Assembly (NCBI RefSeq): GCF_014898055.3
Contig: NW_023601104.1
Span: 68,245,106-68,309,105 of the forward strand
Direction: 5' to 3'
Length of the DNA stretch: 64,000 nt
Source of the DNA: Talpa occidentalis
Taxonomy: Eukaryota; Chordata; Mammalia; Eulipotyphla; Talpidae
This document shows positions 31,801 through 41,127 of this stretch, one piece after another. Every line of letters starts with the position of its first letter. The stretch's first letter is position 1. The position numbers were made by a program, and so were the translations under genes. The notes beneath the pieces were generated by a model. The model saw only the letters and a program-made list of their open reading frames with translations. It was not told the origin of the DNA and ran no database searches.

Positions 31801-34800
31801 ATATAAATGTTTCTTTTAATTGCTATGGCTAAAACAGACACATTTGTCTGTGTATTTTGGGACATTTGACTGATTCAAACCAGCACCTTTCAGAAAGTAC
31901 CATGCTGAAAGAGTGCTTGCACAAAACACAAAATCACCCAAACATTTCCATAATATTTTGCTAAGGAAAAATTATTTTATGTTATATATCTTATGTTATA
32001 TCCTCTGAAAGTGCGTCATCTTCTCTATTTTACATGCTCAGGGAAAGTATAACTCAGAATGCTGCTCCACCAGGGTGAAGTAGGAGCTGGCCACTAACTT
32101 TACACATTGACATAACCCACCACAGCACCAAACTCACTGCAAGGTGAGATTGTTGAACATGGTGACTACTGGAAAAAACAATCTTAGAGCATAAAAGGAG
32201 TAGATGAATGGCTTTGGTCAAAAAGTGTGGGTTTGGAGCCCAGTTAAATCCTAGGGAAAATTACAGGCCCCCTCAGCCTTAAGACCAACAGTTTCCTATG
32301 CTATAAAATGAGAGTAACATAATCATCTCCTAAAGGCTTAAAGTAAGATGTGTAAAAGCCTAGGAGAGCCACTGTGACATAGCTAATATTCATGGAGTAT
32401 TTAGCATGATGAATTGATGATGATGGTGATAATGACAAGGATGGCATCAAATGGTCTAGATCACTGCCTCCCTTTAAAGAAAGGATCTATTTGAAAATAT
32501 CCCAGAAGTAAATGAGAATTCATTTCTCAACTCAGCATTAGTAAAGAGGGTGATTGAAATGGGAGGAGCTCTAAATTGAAGCCAACATGTTTCACTGCTC
32601 AATTTGTCACGTACCCAAAAACCTTGAGAATTTAATCTTTTTGAAGCCTCACAACATCTAAGAGTAAACTGGAAAGCTCAAATGAGAACATGTTTGGCAA
32701 AATGAAAACCATATAAATATGAGGGGTTATTAAGGTGCACACAATCTCCATAAACACAAATAAATCATACTTTTAGAAAAACCATTGAGGACAAGGCCAT
32801 CTACTTAGAAGGCAGATGGTAGAACAGTGAGATGTGAGGGGCTGGGGGTCAGGCAGTCTAGGCTTGAGTCCAGCCTCTGGCATTACTGCTGTGTACCCTG
32901 GCAGAAGCCTCAGCTGATCACCTATACAATGAGGTAACATTAAAATGGATGTCATACGATTTGTAAAGATTAAATGCAATCATGCAATTGAACAGTAATA
33001 GATGCCTAGTAAATACTAGTATTGCTGCAGTCTATAGGATAATTATCTGTGTAGGTATTTTACTAGGTTATTGTTCTAGTCTCATTTCATTTTCATTGGG
33101 CTATGGCTTATTAACCAATATTCAATAGTGCACCTTTTTAAAAAACTGGAACTAGAATCTGTGTAATATAGTATAATGTGGACTTTAGCCTCCATTTCTT
33201 TAAATGATCTTGTCTATAGTCAAAATGTGTGTGTGTGTGTGTGTGTGTGTATAAGAAATATGGCTCCTTTTACATGTGAACTACAGCTTTTATGACATTG
33301 TGTTAGTTTCAGCAGCATCTTCATGAAGTATTTAAAGGGTGAGCTTTCTCCATGGAATTTTTAATAATATGGAGGGAACCTGAAGCTCTCTTTATTCCCT
33401 TCTCCAAGCACAACTTTCACCCCATAATACTCCTAGAAGGCATCATTGACACTGTCTTCTTTTAACTGCGTGCCCATTGCTCCCAGGTGATACCTATTTC
33501 ATCCTTTGTATACTGTGCCTTGCTCTGCTGGGCTATGAATTGGGTTCCCTAAGAATTAACCGTATATTGAAAAATCACACACTAGTGGCTTCAACCTTGA
33601 TTATGTATTTAACTCACTTGAAAAAGCTTTAAAAAAAATGAAGCATAGTCCAATTGAATCTGAATCTCTTGGGGTGGGACCTAGGCATCCTTTGTGTTTG
33701 TCAAAGTTCCCCAGATGATACTAATCTGCAGTTAGGGTGAAGAACAACTGTTTTGGAAATTAGGGAATTAAAATGAAGAAGATACGATAAAGATGCTAGA
33801 CAAAAATCTTATTGTAGATTTAGATTGGATGAAAATTTCTCTCAGTGGGAACCAAAAAGAGGATAATTTACTAATTATTTCGCTTTTTTGCCTATAAACC
33901 CACCCACCATTATTAGTCCATTTTCAAGAGAATGCTTTGTTCTGACAAAAGGAATCAATGGTACTGAAGACTACCTGGGTCAATGAGTGTGAAAGACCCT
34001 CAGTGAAATTACATTAATCTTAATAAGTATATTGAAAATGAAAACGACTGCCTTCAGTAGATAAAGACAAGTTATGCTATTTTATGATTATAAATGCTCA
34101 TGCATTTTTAAAGGCATTTCCCTGCCCTGGCCATGAGAAGGTCAACAAAGGCAAAACACAGGATTGTGATGAAATAGTGTCTTATGTTTCATACAAGCAA
34201 ACAAAAAAAAAGAAAACATGACATCTTTTTGTCATCTACTTTTGGCAGGAAGAAATAGATAATCATAATCTAAAAACCAACTTTTTTGTCTTTATGTCCA
34301 ACTAAACTTGACATTTGAATCCACACTTGTTTGCCTAGTGTATGTTTCAAAAAATGGAGGAGTTTAAACACATAACAAGAATGAAATGTCACAAAGAATG
34401 TTCACAGCTGCCGTCTGTAGAAAACACATGCTATTCCATGTAGTTGTCATCATTCTCTTAAATTATGCCTATAAATTGCCACCTATGTCTTATTCCCTAG
34501 CTTTTTAAAATGTATTAGGTCCATTTATCTACTTTGGCAGTTGTATTTCTAACAGACCTACATAATTTGAACTCGACTACCGTGTTTTGTCATTGTCACC
34601 CAAACCAACAATTAAGAAGCAGCGCAAGTGTGTTCTTAATTCTGAGATACATGTTGACTTGTCTTCCTAAAAAAATTTTGTTGAAGAAAAAGGCCACAAA
34701 TCATTAAAAATGAAAAGGCATCCTAGTCTTTTGGTGATATAAAATTACAAGGGGACGATGCCAGGTTTTTTTTAAAAAAAAAAATCAGCTTCTGCTCCAG

Positions 34801-35856
34801 AGTATTCTTGGTCCCCTGAGGGATGCTGTAACCCTGCAGGCTAGTCAAAGGCGCCTCTTCAAGAACCGTATTTATTAAATATTTAAAAAACCACTTTATC
34901 TTACAAACACTCGAGTTTACTTCACATAATTCATTCTTGCAAATTATCACGTTCTCCTCATGATCTCAAACTGAGCAAGGTGAAGGAATCTTAATGGAAC
35001 AAAGGCGAGATGGATGTGTGAAGTATGAGGCTGAATAAAAATGGCTGAAAAGCAAGCCAAGCCAGGCTTGAGGGTGGCCACACCCAGTGCTAATATAGAC
35101 TGTTTCAAAATAAATCTGTTGTAGCAAAGGGCAATCGGCACTGGTTGTTTATTTACCTCCATTTGTCCTACCGATAACCATTATTAATGAATAGTTGTTA
35201 CAGGTTACCCAATGACAGACAAAACCCCCCGAAAGATTTCAAAGTGAATCCTCCTAATATGTGGCTACGCCATCATATTTTCAGGATTTCGAGAGCTAAT
35301 CTGCATTTCCAGTCTCCTTTGTGTGACCACAAATAACAACCCTGGGATGGGTGTGTCCCTCTAAAAGGATGTACTAGAGCCTTAATGGTTCTACCAGGAG
35401 ATTTCAACCTTTTCGCAGAAATTAAATGCACTGGGAGGCATGGAACAATAAGAAAGCATTTTAACTCCGTGAATGCGAAGAGATTAAACAAGTACTGGAT
35501 GATTATCAATGGATACCAAAAGAGCTCCCGGAAGAGGCAAATGATGCATTATTTAAAATATCAGCATTACAGCCAGAAAACAAAGGGGTGGGGGTGGGGG
35601 TAGAAAAAAAAAGAAGAAAAAAAACAAACACCATCCATTTTGATTTTTGACATAACAAGTTTACTCCCCCCAACAGAAAGCTCTTGGGTATAAGGCATGC
35701 ATAGGTCCCACAGGTGAAATGATGCACAATGGCCGAGTCCGGGTCCCGGGGTTCCCGTGCGCCGCAGGCATGCACTACTGAAATAAAGAGAATACCCTGA
35801 CTTTTCCAGTTGCTCCACACACAGTCCATCTTGGTGGAATCGGCAGAGGCCTGCAT
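13823..35856 (-). CDS. RTN1: RTN1 (reticulon 1), short isoform RTN1-C, complete CDS across seven exons
   Basis: Exons 35856-35796, 21615-21408, 18153-18015, 16655-16586, 16101-16055, 15969-15911 and 13865-13823 (61+208+139+70+47+59+43 = 627 nt) encode 208 residues plus stop, the usual RTN1-C length. All introns have GT-AG borders and matching phases; 208- and 139-nt exons are typical of reticulons. Residues 1-20 ([10 protein letters not shown]...) are the C-isoform N-terminus. Residues about 21-208 are the reticulon homology domain: a first long hydrophobic hairpin (~33-75), a hydrophilic loop with [18 protein letters not shown], a second hairpin (~137-170) and a tail ending GAKRHAE. Reticulons insert as hairpins into tubular endoplasmic reticulum and curve it; RTN1 is mainly neuronal/neuroendocrine. 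Longer isoforms would use first exons beyond the right edge. A Cys replaces the usual Phe in VFGSCLLLL. Confidence 0.98.
14097..14285 (-). mobile_element. Small 5'-truncated retroinsertion of unknown family
   Basis: About 190 bp flanked by the direct repeat ATAACTTTTT (14087-14096 and 14286-14295), starting on the plus strand with a poly(T) run. On the minus strand it ends in A-rich sequence with AATAAAAATG and a final A-run, as after L1-mediated insertion. The GC-rich upstream part (GTAGGTGCCCTGGTGG...) is not the SINE or the L1 3' end seen elsewhere here. It lies in the last RTN1 intron. Confidence 0.5.
14490..14645 (+). repeat. MIR SINE fragment
   Basis: 'gaaactgggtcctcgttccc', 'ttactaattagctgtgtgat' and 'caatgagctttcctgttcct' follow the forward MIR core. 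RTN1 last intron. Confidence 0.5.
14725..14850 (-). repeat. L2-type fragment
   Basis: 'ttgagactgttctgtgccag ... gaaggtgccttgctctcacg ... ggagccagaaataaacaagt' matches reverse L2 3' sequence. Confidence 0.45.
15911..15969 (-). CDS. RTN1: RTN1 penultimate coding exon
   Basis: 59 nt between acceptor CTTTGTAG and donor GTAAGT. It encodes [19 protein letters not shown] plus two nucleotides of a Lys codon. The intron to the upstream exon is only 85 bp (15970-16054). Confidence 0.96.
16055..16101 (-). CDS. RTN1: RTN1 reticulon-domain exon, second hairpin end
   Basis: 47 nt between acceptor TTATCCCAG and donor GTAAGT. It encodes (A)[15 protein letters not shown]. Confidence 0.96.
16586..16655 (-). 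CDS. RTN1: RTN1 reticulon-domain exon, second hairpin start
   Basis: 70 nt between acceptor TCCCCCAG and donor GTAAGG. It encodes [20 protein letters not shown] then LLM plus one nucleotide. Confidence 0.97.
16908..17240. mobile_element. hAT-Charlie-type nonautonomous DNA transposon
   Basis: Left end CAGGGGTCAGCAGCAGTGGCCC, inner 'ccctgtttttgtaag' and 'gtcctgcaaagtctaaaatacctacc', right end 'gataaggtgtgccccctctgctct'. This follows the recalled palindrome-like Charlie element with CAGGGGTCGGC termini. RTN1 intron between the 18153 and 16655 exons. Confidence 0.55.
17735..17925 (+). repeat. MIR SINE
   Basis: 'gaagctgggcgacctggatt', 'cagctctgccagtaactatc', 'agtgtcttaacctctttgaa' and 'gtctgtacagtgagggggtt' give a near full-length MIR. 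Confidence 0.65.
18015..18153 (-). CDS. RTN1: RTN1 reticulon-domain exon, loop
   Basis: 139 nt between acceptor TTGACAG and donor GTATGA. It encodes [19 protein letters not shown] to [12 protein letters not shown], the hydrophilic loop between the hairpins. Confidence 0.97.
20343..20636 (-). mobile_element. tRNA-derived SINE (window family), reverse
   Basis: Flanked by the duplication GGCTACAAGAAATTTT (20327-20342 and 20637-20652). T-rich start, 'tttatttatttatacaagcactgg', then the reverse body up to 'gcgccaccagggaggctc'. It lies in the RTN1 intron downstream of the 208-nt exon, head-to-head with the next SINE. Confidence 0.9.
20832..21106 (+). mobile_element. tRNA-derived SINE (window family), well preserved
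   Basis: Flanked by ATAAAATATTAAATAT (20816-20831 and 21107-21122). It starts GGGGCCAGCCCAGTGGCGCA, with A box TGGCGCAGCGG and B box GGTTCGATCCC. Its 3' end lies about 300 bp from the donor of the 21408-21615 exon. Confidence 0.92.
21408..21615 (-). CDS. RTN1: RTN1 reticulon-domain exon, first hairpin
   Basis: Acceptor CTCCCCACAG before 21615 and donor GTGAGT after 21408. It is exactly 208 nt, encoding [18 protein letters not shown] onward to TDEGHPFK, with the long hydrophobic hairpin. Shared by all RTN1 isoforms. Confidence 0.98.
22598..22995 (-). mobile_element. Old L1 3'-end fragment
   Basis: 'ttattgagatataattgacc', 'gtaagtttaggtgtacaaag' and 'gtctggtttgtctcacttag' followed by 'gaaggtccatccaagttatt' are the reverse of an L1M-type 3' UTR and ORF2 end. 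Confidence 0.75.
23010..26610. other. RTN1-C intron 1, largely unassigned
   Basis: No exon seen. Contains MIR/L2-like scraps (near 24150-24200 and 24720-24870) and a G-rich run near 24070. The stretch 25650-26330 is purine-biased (GGAGACTGGCAGG, GGAAAGAGGAG), with no clear family. Confidence 0.45.
26619..26886 (-). mobile_element. tRNA-derived SINE (window family), reverse, older copy
   Basis: T/A-rich start, 'tatacaagaactgggataca', reverse body, ending 'tgtgccactggggagg'. Flanked by CCATTATT (26611-26618 and 26887-26894). More diverged than the 20.8-kb copy. Confidence 0.8.
27456..27482. repeat. (GT)n microsatellite
   Basis: GTGTGTGTGTGTGCGTGTGT with one interruption, intronic. Confidence 0.9.
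28210..29160 (+). pseudogene. Decayed protein-coding fossil, parent not recognised
   Basis: Plus-strand reading gives protein-like segments that continue one another only if the frame is changed several times, with in-frame stops between. In order they include [20 protein letters not shown] (28265-28325), DYLVKRIRK (from 28405), [96 protein letters not shown] (about 28909-28968) and [10 protein letters not shown]. The composition (charged helices, low-complexity Ser/Asn, aromatic-proline motifs) is typical of real protein, not random intron. No intron is needed across about 900 bp, so a processed pseudogene or a decayed long exon is likely. AATAAA lies near 29617. I do not recognise the parent. 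It runs antisense to RTN1. Confidence 0.6.
29645..29765. repeat. AT-rich low-complexity tract
   Basis: About 110 bp of only A and T with a few C (ATATATAATAAATATATAAT and similar). Confidence 0.85.
30340..30369 (+). pseudogene. U6 snRNA 5'-end fragment (retrotransposed scrap)
   Basis: GTGCTGACTTCGGCAGCACA then TATACTAAAA reproduces the first about 30 nt of U6 snRNA with two changes in the 5' hairpin. It is flanked on both sides by the perfect 17-bp direct repeat AAAAAATTATTAGCATC (30323-30339 and 30366-30382, the second sharing the A-run with the U6 piece). No U6 body follows, so it is a dead fragment. Confidence 0.88.
30382..32200. other. RTN1-C intron 1, AT-rich, no gene seen
   Basis: Ordinary AT-rich intron. 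A purine-rich run (GGAGGAGGGGAAGGAGGGAG and neighbours) lies at 30770-30825. No exon or clear repeat identified. Confidence 0.45.
32210..32440 (+). repeat. MIR SINE
   Basis: 'gtgggtttggagcccagtta', 'aacagtttcctatgctataa', 'atgagagtaacataatcatc' and 'taaagtaagatgtgtaaaag' give a diverged forward MIR. Confidence 0.6.
32820..33030 (+). repeat. MIR SINE
   Basis: 'gggtcaggcagtctaggctt', 'gcctctggcattactgctgt', 'ctatacaatgaggtaacatt', 'taaagattaaatgcaatcat' and 'agtaatagatgcctagtaaa' are all in MIR order. Confidence 0.65.
33226..33251. repeat. (GT)n microsatellite
   Basis: About 13 GT units, intronic. Confidence 0.92.
33585..33760. mobile_element. MER5A-like hAT fragment
   Basis: 'gaatctgaatctcttggggt', 'gggacctaggcatcctttgt' and 'ccagatgatactaatctgca' match the recalled MER5A pattern. 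Confidence 0.5.
33770..35700. other. RTN1-C intron 1, promoter-proximal part
   Basis: No repeat that I can name and no exon. Repeat-poor, with one G-rich run (GGGGTGGGGGTGGGGG) near 35585-35600 followed by an A-rich run. Possible home of intronic control elements, but no specific site is claimed. Confidence 0.4.
35796..35856 (-). CDS. RTN1: RTN1-C first coding exon
   Basis: ATG at 35856-35854 in the context CACG-ATG-C (A at -3). It encodes the 20 residues from MQASADS to WSNWKSQ plus one nucleotide, then donor GTATTC after 35796. It joins exon 2 as G|CT (Ala). On the sense strand there is no other ATG for at least 300 nt upstream. Confidence 0.96.
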
Positions 35857-35879
35857 CGTGCCGGCTTGGGGGGCTCGCC

Positions 35880-35902
35880 GTTGCTGTCCTGGGGGCGCTG
35901 AG
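35880..35902 (-). promoter_or_regulatory. RE1/NRSF-like half-site pair, odd spacing
   Basis: On the minus strand CTCAGCGCC (7 of 9 matches to the RE1 left half) and GGACAGCAAC (8 of 10 to the right half), separated by 4 bp rather than the canonical 2. It lies 24-46 bp upstream of the RTN1-C ATG. A chance GC-rich match is quite possible. Confidence 0.25.
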
Positions 35903-36693
35903 CTGGCACTCAGGCTTCGATGCCCCGGTGCAGCGGCTGGGCTCGCGGTGGCCGCGCGGCTGCAGACAGACTGAGGCTGCACCAGCCGGCGCGCTTAGAG
36001 GGGCGGGCGCGTCGCGGACGCCGCAGTCTCCGTGGCAGCGAATCAGCGCGGAGCGGAGCGGCCCCGGGGCTGCCAGCGCGCACCCGGCTGCGGGCGCCAC
36101 GCGACGCGAGAGCGAGGGCTGTGCGGTCTGGGTCTGGGGGTGCTGCCCTGGGGACGGGTAAACCGGTTCTGGCCGGGAAAGCACAACAGCGCACCGGGTG
36201 CGGGAGGTTTGGGAGAAGGGGGGGCGGGGAACACCTACGAGGGTGGGGAAGGGAGCAGGAGAACTTCGACTGTTTCAGGGAGTCGGATTGGCAGTACACA
36301 TATTCTAGAAATTTCGTAGAAACCCAAGAAACCTGTTGGCTAAGATAGTCTTGATGGCATTACAAATGTCAGGTTTTCAGCATGTCCCTTAATTGTCCCC
36401 GGTGTTCACTCACCTCTTTCCAATTTCTTTACATTTGAGTCATGCTCTATTTTAATTGACATCTTCCAAACACTTGCCAGATTTCTCTTACTCTTGGAAT
36501 ATTCCACAGCTATCCGGAAACCTTTGTTAGCAAGTACAAAGTCACTGCAAAGAAACCCTACCCCTCAGTCCTTGGGTATTTCTCCTGGTGCCCTTCTCTG
36601 CCTCTGCTTGTGGAGTGAATAAGTGTCTGCCAGAATGTCCTGTTTGTAGGCTCCAGGTCAGAGCCCTTGGACCCTGGCACAGAGAATTAGTGG

Positions 36694-36695
<2 letters not shown>

Positions 36696-36733
<38 letters not shown>
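36696..36733. repeat. (TG)n microsatellite
   Basis: About 19 TG units, upstream of the RTN1-C promoter. Confidence 0.95.
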
Positions 36734-36735
<2 letters not shown>

Positions 36736-37573
36736 TGGGGGAGGGAGAAGGGGGTCCACACAGAACTCAAGAAAGCAGAGAGCATTGTGCCTCAACAACA
36801 TGGTCTGTGGGTTGGGCAATGAGGGAGTGTTGAAGTGTATAGATTTTGGGAAGTGAAATTAGCTTTCAAGGACTTCAGGAATCCCTCACAACAAAACCAT
36901 TGTCAGTGGAACAGAACTATGGGCAGTGATCTACTAAAACCTCAGCATGAAGTACTTCATCAGATTATACACCAAGGCCGTGAGAGAATGGATAGGGGAT
37001 TGATACATTTTGATGAAAATGTAAAAATAGTACAAAGAAAGGACTGGAATTTGGGCATTGTCTGGGAAATAAAATCCTGGTAGAGGGACCTTGCGGAGCC
37101 AAGGTATAGCATGAGAACAGAGGGTACCTTGAGGGCCACAGAGACAGACAGAAGGAAGAATTCCCAAATGGAACCCTTCAGATTCCTGCACTATTCCCAG
37201 AGATTCCTTCCCAGACCCGCATCTGTATCAGCACATCCTGTACCAGTAAAGGCCCAGAGACAGTAATCTCAAGGTTAAGCTTGGAGACGCGCTCTTTCGT
37301 TTTATGAAGTTAAATGTACTTTCAAATATAGTCTTCAGGATCATGTGTGATTTTTTTTAATTACAAATTTCTGGAGAAACCAACTAAGCCTCTCTGCATA
37401 TCTTTGTCATAGATCCTCCTTGTGAACACTTAATGAAGAATGACTTCAGGAGGATTTGGCATGTCCAGAAAGCTGGAGAATCCAACAGGAGGGGGATGTC
37501 AGGGCTCCCTTGAGGCTAACAGGACCTCATTATTACAAAGAACTTCTCCAACTGAACTGTTTTAGAGATATTA

Positions 37574-37853
37574 CTTTTTTTATATGTATTTTTTAAAGAT
37601 TTATTTTTATTTATACAAGAACTGGGTACAGGCCAGATATAGGAGAGGGTGAGAGGATTCACCAGAGACAGAGCAGGGAACAGAACAGGCAGACTGACTG
37701 AAATACACTGCTGAGGGGAGCAGCAGGCGAGACAGGAGAGGTCTGCCACGCCATGTGGGTTGCTCCACGGCTGTCAGGATTGAACCAGCACTGCGGAGGC
37801 TGTGGACAGCTTCACAGCGCTGCGCTCAACCCCCTGCACCACCAGGGAGGCCC
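37574..37853 (-). mobile_element. tRNA-derived SINE (window family), reverse, diverged
   Basis: 'aaagatttatttttatttatacaagaactgg', reverse body, ending 'caccaccagggaggccc'. Flanked by GATATTA (37567 and 37854), followed by similar T-rich sequence. Confidence 0.8.
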
Positions 37854-38085
37854 GATATTAGTTACTTTTTAATATTCATGTAATATTCCCAATTTTTTTC
37901 ATCATCATGATCATGTTTGGGAATTCTGACAGCAAAATACTAGGAAGCCTGGTACTTGATGACCTGATCAGGACTGAATTTCCACAGCATGATGTCAGGA
38001 TAGACAAGTGCACACTGGTGGGGATAAGACTCAGCAGGCTGCCAACAGCTGGCTACTTATTAGTTGGAAACCTTTGAAGTCTTGG

Positions 38086-38101
38086 CCACTAGGAGGCACT
38101 G
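38086..38101 (+). promoter_or_regulatory. CTCF-like motif
   Basis: CCACTAGGAGGCACTG fits the CTCF core with one mismatch. It lies 7 bp from a 14-bp palindrome. Confidence 0.45.
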
Positions 38102-38108
38102 CTAGTCC

Positions 38109-38139
38109 AAGTTACCTGGAGGTATCCTCCAGGTAACTT
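38109..38139. repeat. Perfect 14-bp inverted repeat, 3-nt loop
   Basis: AAGTTACCTGGAGG - TAT - CCTCCAGGTAACTT. Each arm contains a CAGGTA/TACCTG E2-box as bound by ZEB-type repressors. Confidence 0.95.
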
Positions 38140-39175
38140 TAATGGTGAGTGATCAGTGTCTACCAGCATACGGGGTCAGTGTGTGCAGCTAATCTGACAT
38201 TCAATACTGAGAAGCAAACTGAGAGCAGCATATCAGCATCAGGAAGAGCCAGCAGAGGCAAGTTCTCCCTCAAGTGGAAGGAAGGCCCAAACTTCTTGGG
38301 CCACACATTTTCACTGGCCACATGTTGACCTTGGAATGTCAGCTTAGCTGAAAGACTATGTTCTTTTTGGTTGTGCTAAGTCTGGAGAGAGAAGCCTGAT
38401 GGCACCCCCCAAAGTCAATGTAGCAGTTTGATAGTTGAAGATGGGGGAGGCAAGATATCTGAAGTCAAAAAGACAAACATTAGTGGAATAAGAATTAGGG
38501 GTCTCTTGGCTCATGTACAGGTGATATGAGAAATGTAAATGAACTAACTAAAGTAAAACCGGGCAGGAGAGTATGAAGAACTTGACTGGGATGTTAGCCC
38601 TGCCTGTGTGGCATGGTCTTTACCAAATCATTTATCACCTCAGGACTACTCTTTCATAATACACAAATGAGTTATAGCTTTAGGTGTTTGTTTCCATGAA
38701 ACAAGATTTTATTTCCCATAGTCATTGTCAAGTGTTGCTTTCTTTGCATAAGTGCCCCCCAGTCTTAAGTGAAAGCTCTCATTAATATCAAATGATAAAA
38801 TGGGTGGAAAAGATATGTAAATTATCCTTAAGCAGTGAAAGGAAACAGAAAGCAAAAAAAAAAAAAAGCTTGCTAAAAGCAGGCAGGAACTGCCACCGTC
38901 TTTAAACTGGGAGAGAACAGACGGGCTTTGTACGCAGCCAGCTTAGAATTTGGTTTAGGTGCCTGCCAGGAAAGGAAGTGATTTCTTTAGTTTTCATGAT
39001 GAAATCATGCATTACGCATTCTAGTCTGAGGAAAAACAAAATGGTCAAGTTTTGTAATTTCATTCTAGATCAAGATGAATGTGGAAGGCTCCCACGCCCA
39101 GAGTGAATATATCATGTCTGTCTCCTGTAGCACTGGGATTTTTCTGATCAGAATCAGTAGCACTTTCACTGATAC
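38140..39175. other. Upstream RTN1 intron, no gene seen
   Basis: Unassigned sequence with an A-run at 38856-38868. No exon supported. Confidence 0.4.
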
Positions 39176-39177
39176 AT

Positions 39178-39450
39178 TACTCAATAAATACTTCCTGAAT
39201 TCCTGCTGTGTACTAAACACTGCTCTAAGCATGGAGCAGAGTTCCTACCTTTAAGTAGTTTATATGTTAGTATGTGGGGGAATAGATGAAGAGTGGGCAA
39301 GTGCATGGGGGAAAATAAACAGACAAAATGGGTGTAGAGAAAATGGGGTGGGATGGAAAATGTTGTTTCATAAGAGGATCAACAAGGACCTAACTCAGAA
39401 GGTAAAATTAGAGTGGAGACCTAATGAAAGAAAAGGAGAAAGCTGTTAAT
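39178..39450 (-). repeat. L2 LINE fragment
   Basis: 'tcaataaatacttcctgaattcctgctgtgtactaaacactgctctaagc ... ttcctacctttaagtagttta' is the classic reverse L2 3' end. Confidence 0.7.
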
Positions 39451-39844
39451 ATATAGGAGAAGAACATTCACAGATTCAGTGAGTTTTCAAGATAGTGTAA
39501 TCGCTGGCAAACTATATCAAGCATTTTCATAAAACCCCTTGGTTGTTTTTTCCCCCCATGCTCTGAGAGTATATCAATTGGAAGAAAAGGCATAGAACCA
39601 AAGAAATACCTCATTATGATCAAAGAACACTAAGAAGTCTTCTTTAAGCCATGTGGAATAATGAAATTTACAGGAACAGCCAATTTGGTATATAGCCCAC
39701 TATAACAAAATACAAAATAATAAATGAATTGTCTTGTCTTCAATTCAAAAAACAAATTAGCATTTGTTATTTGCCAGTTGCTTTCTCATATGGTGTACAT
39801 TTAATTGTTACAAAATCCCTATAAGCAGATAGTGTTTTCCTTCA

Positions 39845-40120
39845 TTTTCTCGATTATTTCATTCATTCATTCAATGCACACTTATAAAGCTCATATCATA
39901 CTAAGTGCCTGCCTTTATAACCACAAAGGGAACTTCTCAGTAGGAACTTGAATCTAGTTGAGGGGATATTTATACAGAAATAGCTCAGTGGAATCACCTG
40001 ATAGATATATGAGTAGGAAAGAGTAGATACACAGAACAGAGTGGATTAGGGATGAGGAGGTGCAGGAAAGGATTTAGAGAGTAGGTGATAATGAATTTGT
40101 GTTATGAGCAAGAAACAGGA
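39845..40120 (-). repeat. L2 LINE fragment
   Basis: 'attcattcattcattcaatgcacacttataaagc ... actaagtgcctgcctttata' followed by 'gggatatttatacagaaata' and 'gagtggattaggga'. Confidence 0.55.
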
Positions 40121-40379
40121 TCATCAGCATAAACAGATGTGGTTTTCCTGGCAGACAGATATGGAAACATAATTACAGACATGTGCAGAGGCCAGGTCAA
40201 GAACAGTCCACAGAACATTCAATAAATGAGGGAGATGCTGCAAGGTTTCAAAGGGAGGAGAACATAAGAAGTAGAATAACTTACCCAAATTTGGCTGAGA
40301 ATTTTCAAGAAATGATAAAAGGCATAAATTGCTAGCCTTGAGCAAGACAAGTAAGAAAAAATGTCAATGCCCTGAACTA

Positions 40380-41100
40380 CAGCATAATGAAAGTCCAACA
40401 CATCTAAGATAAGGAGAAAAATATAAATGCAGGCATATATAAAACACAAATTACCTCCAATAAACTGTTGGATTAACACTAACAGAAGCCAGATGGCAAC
40501 AGAATAATGTCCTCAAAAGAGTGAGGGGAAAAAATGATCATCTAGAATTTTATACCTAGCAAAACTAATAAAAGCACTTTCAAAAATGTAAGAAATGACA
40601 GAATTTAATGATTGCAGACCTAGAAGAAAAATCTATCAACACTGGTACTTGAGGAAGAAGAAAACTGAACTTTGAAGGGAGAAACGAAATGCATGTAAGA
40701 AGGCTGAGTATAAAATTGACAATGACTAACTGAAGTGGTGGGTTATAAAAGAAAGATGAAACTAAAACAGTAGACAAAAGCAGATCATCAGGCAGGAAGG
40801 GGTGATAGGAGTAAAAACATTCTATGGCCCTGCTGTTGTTCAGGAGGAAGATATTAATTTTAGACTATAAAAAGTAGATTTGTGTGTTAAACATTTAAGA
40901 GTGACCACTAAAAGAAAACAGAACATGTAACTTCTAAGTAAATAAAATGCTTAAACAAGGTAGTTGATAAATCAATCAGAAGTCAGTAAAGGGGAAAATG
41001 AGAAGCAAAGAAAAGAACTAGCACATAGGAAGCACAAAATAAGGTACTATAAATACATCTAAATATATTCAAATAATGCCAAATAAAAAGATGGAAACCT
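40380..41100 (+). mobile_element. Ancient L1/HAL1-like fragment
   Basis: 'agccagatggcaacagaata', 'agaattttatacctagcaaa' and 'gcactttcaaaaatgtaaga' resemble L1M/HAL1 sense sequence. Heavily decayed. Confidence 0.45.
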
Positions 41101-41127
41101 TTAGATTGAATTAAAAAAAATCAAAGG

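Larger units (their letters stand above)
35700..36240 (-). promoter_or_regulatory. RTN1: CpG-island promoter of RTN1-C
   Basis: About 540 bp with dense CpG (for example GGGCGGGCGCGTCGCGGACG, GGCGCCACGCGACGCGAG) around and upstream of the RTN1-C start codon, inside an AT-rich gene. GC boxes (GGGCGGG, GGGGCGGGG near 36220) are present and no TATA box is evident. An alternative internal promoter of this kind explains the short neuronal isoform. The exact start site is not determined. Confidence 0.85.

Noticed and set aside
35583..35602. G-quadruplex in GGGGTGGGGGTGGGGG next to the RTN1-C exon
   Set aside because: Only three long G runs; a fourth is lacking nearby, so a stable intramolecular structure is not supported.
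35506..36348. Several long frames on both strands around the RTN1-C promoter
   Set aside because: Pro/Arg/Ala-rich frames caused by high GC. Only 35856-35796 fits the reticulon protein and splice sites.
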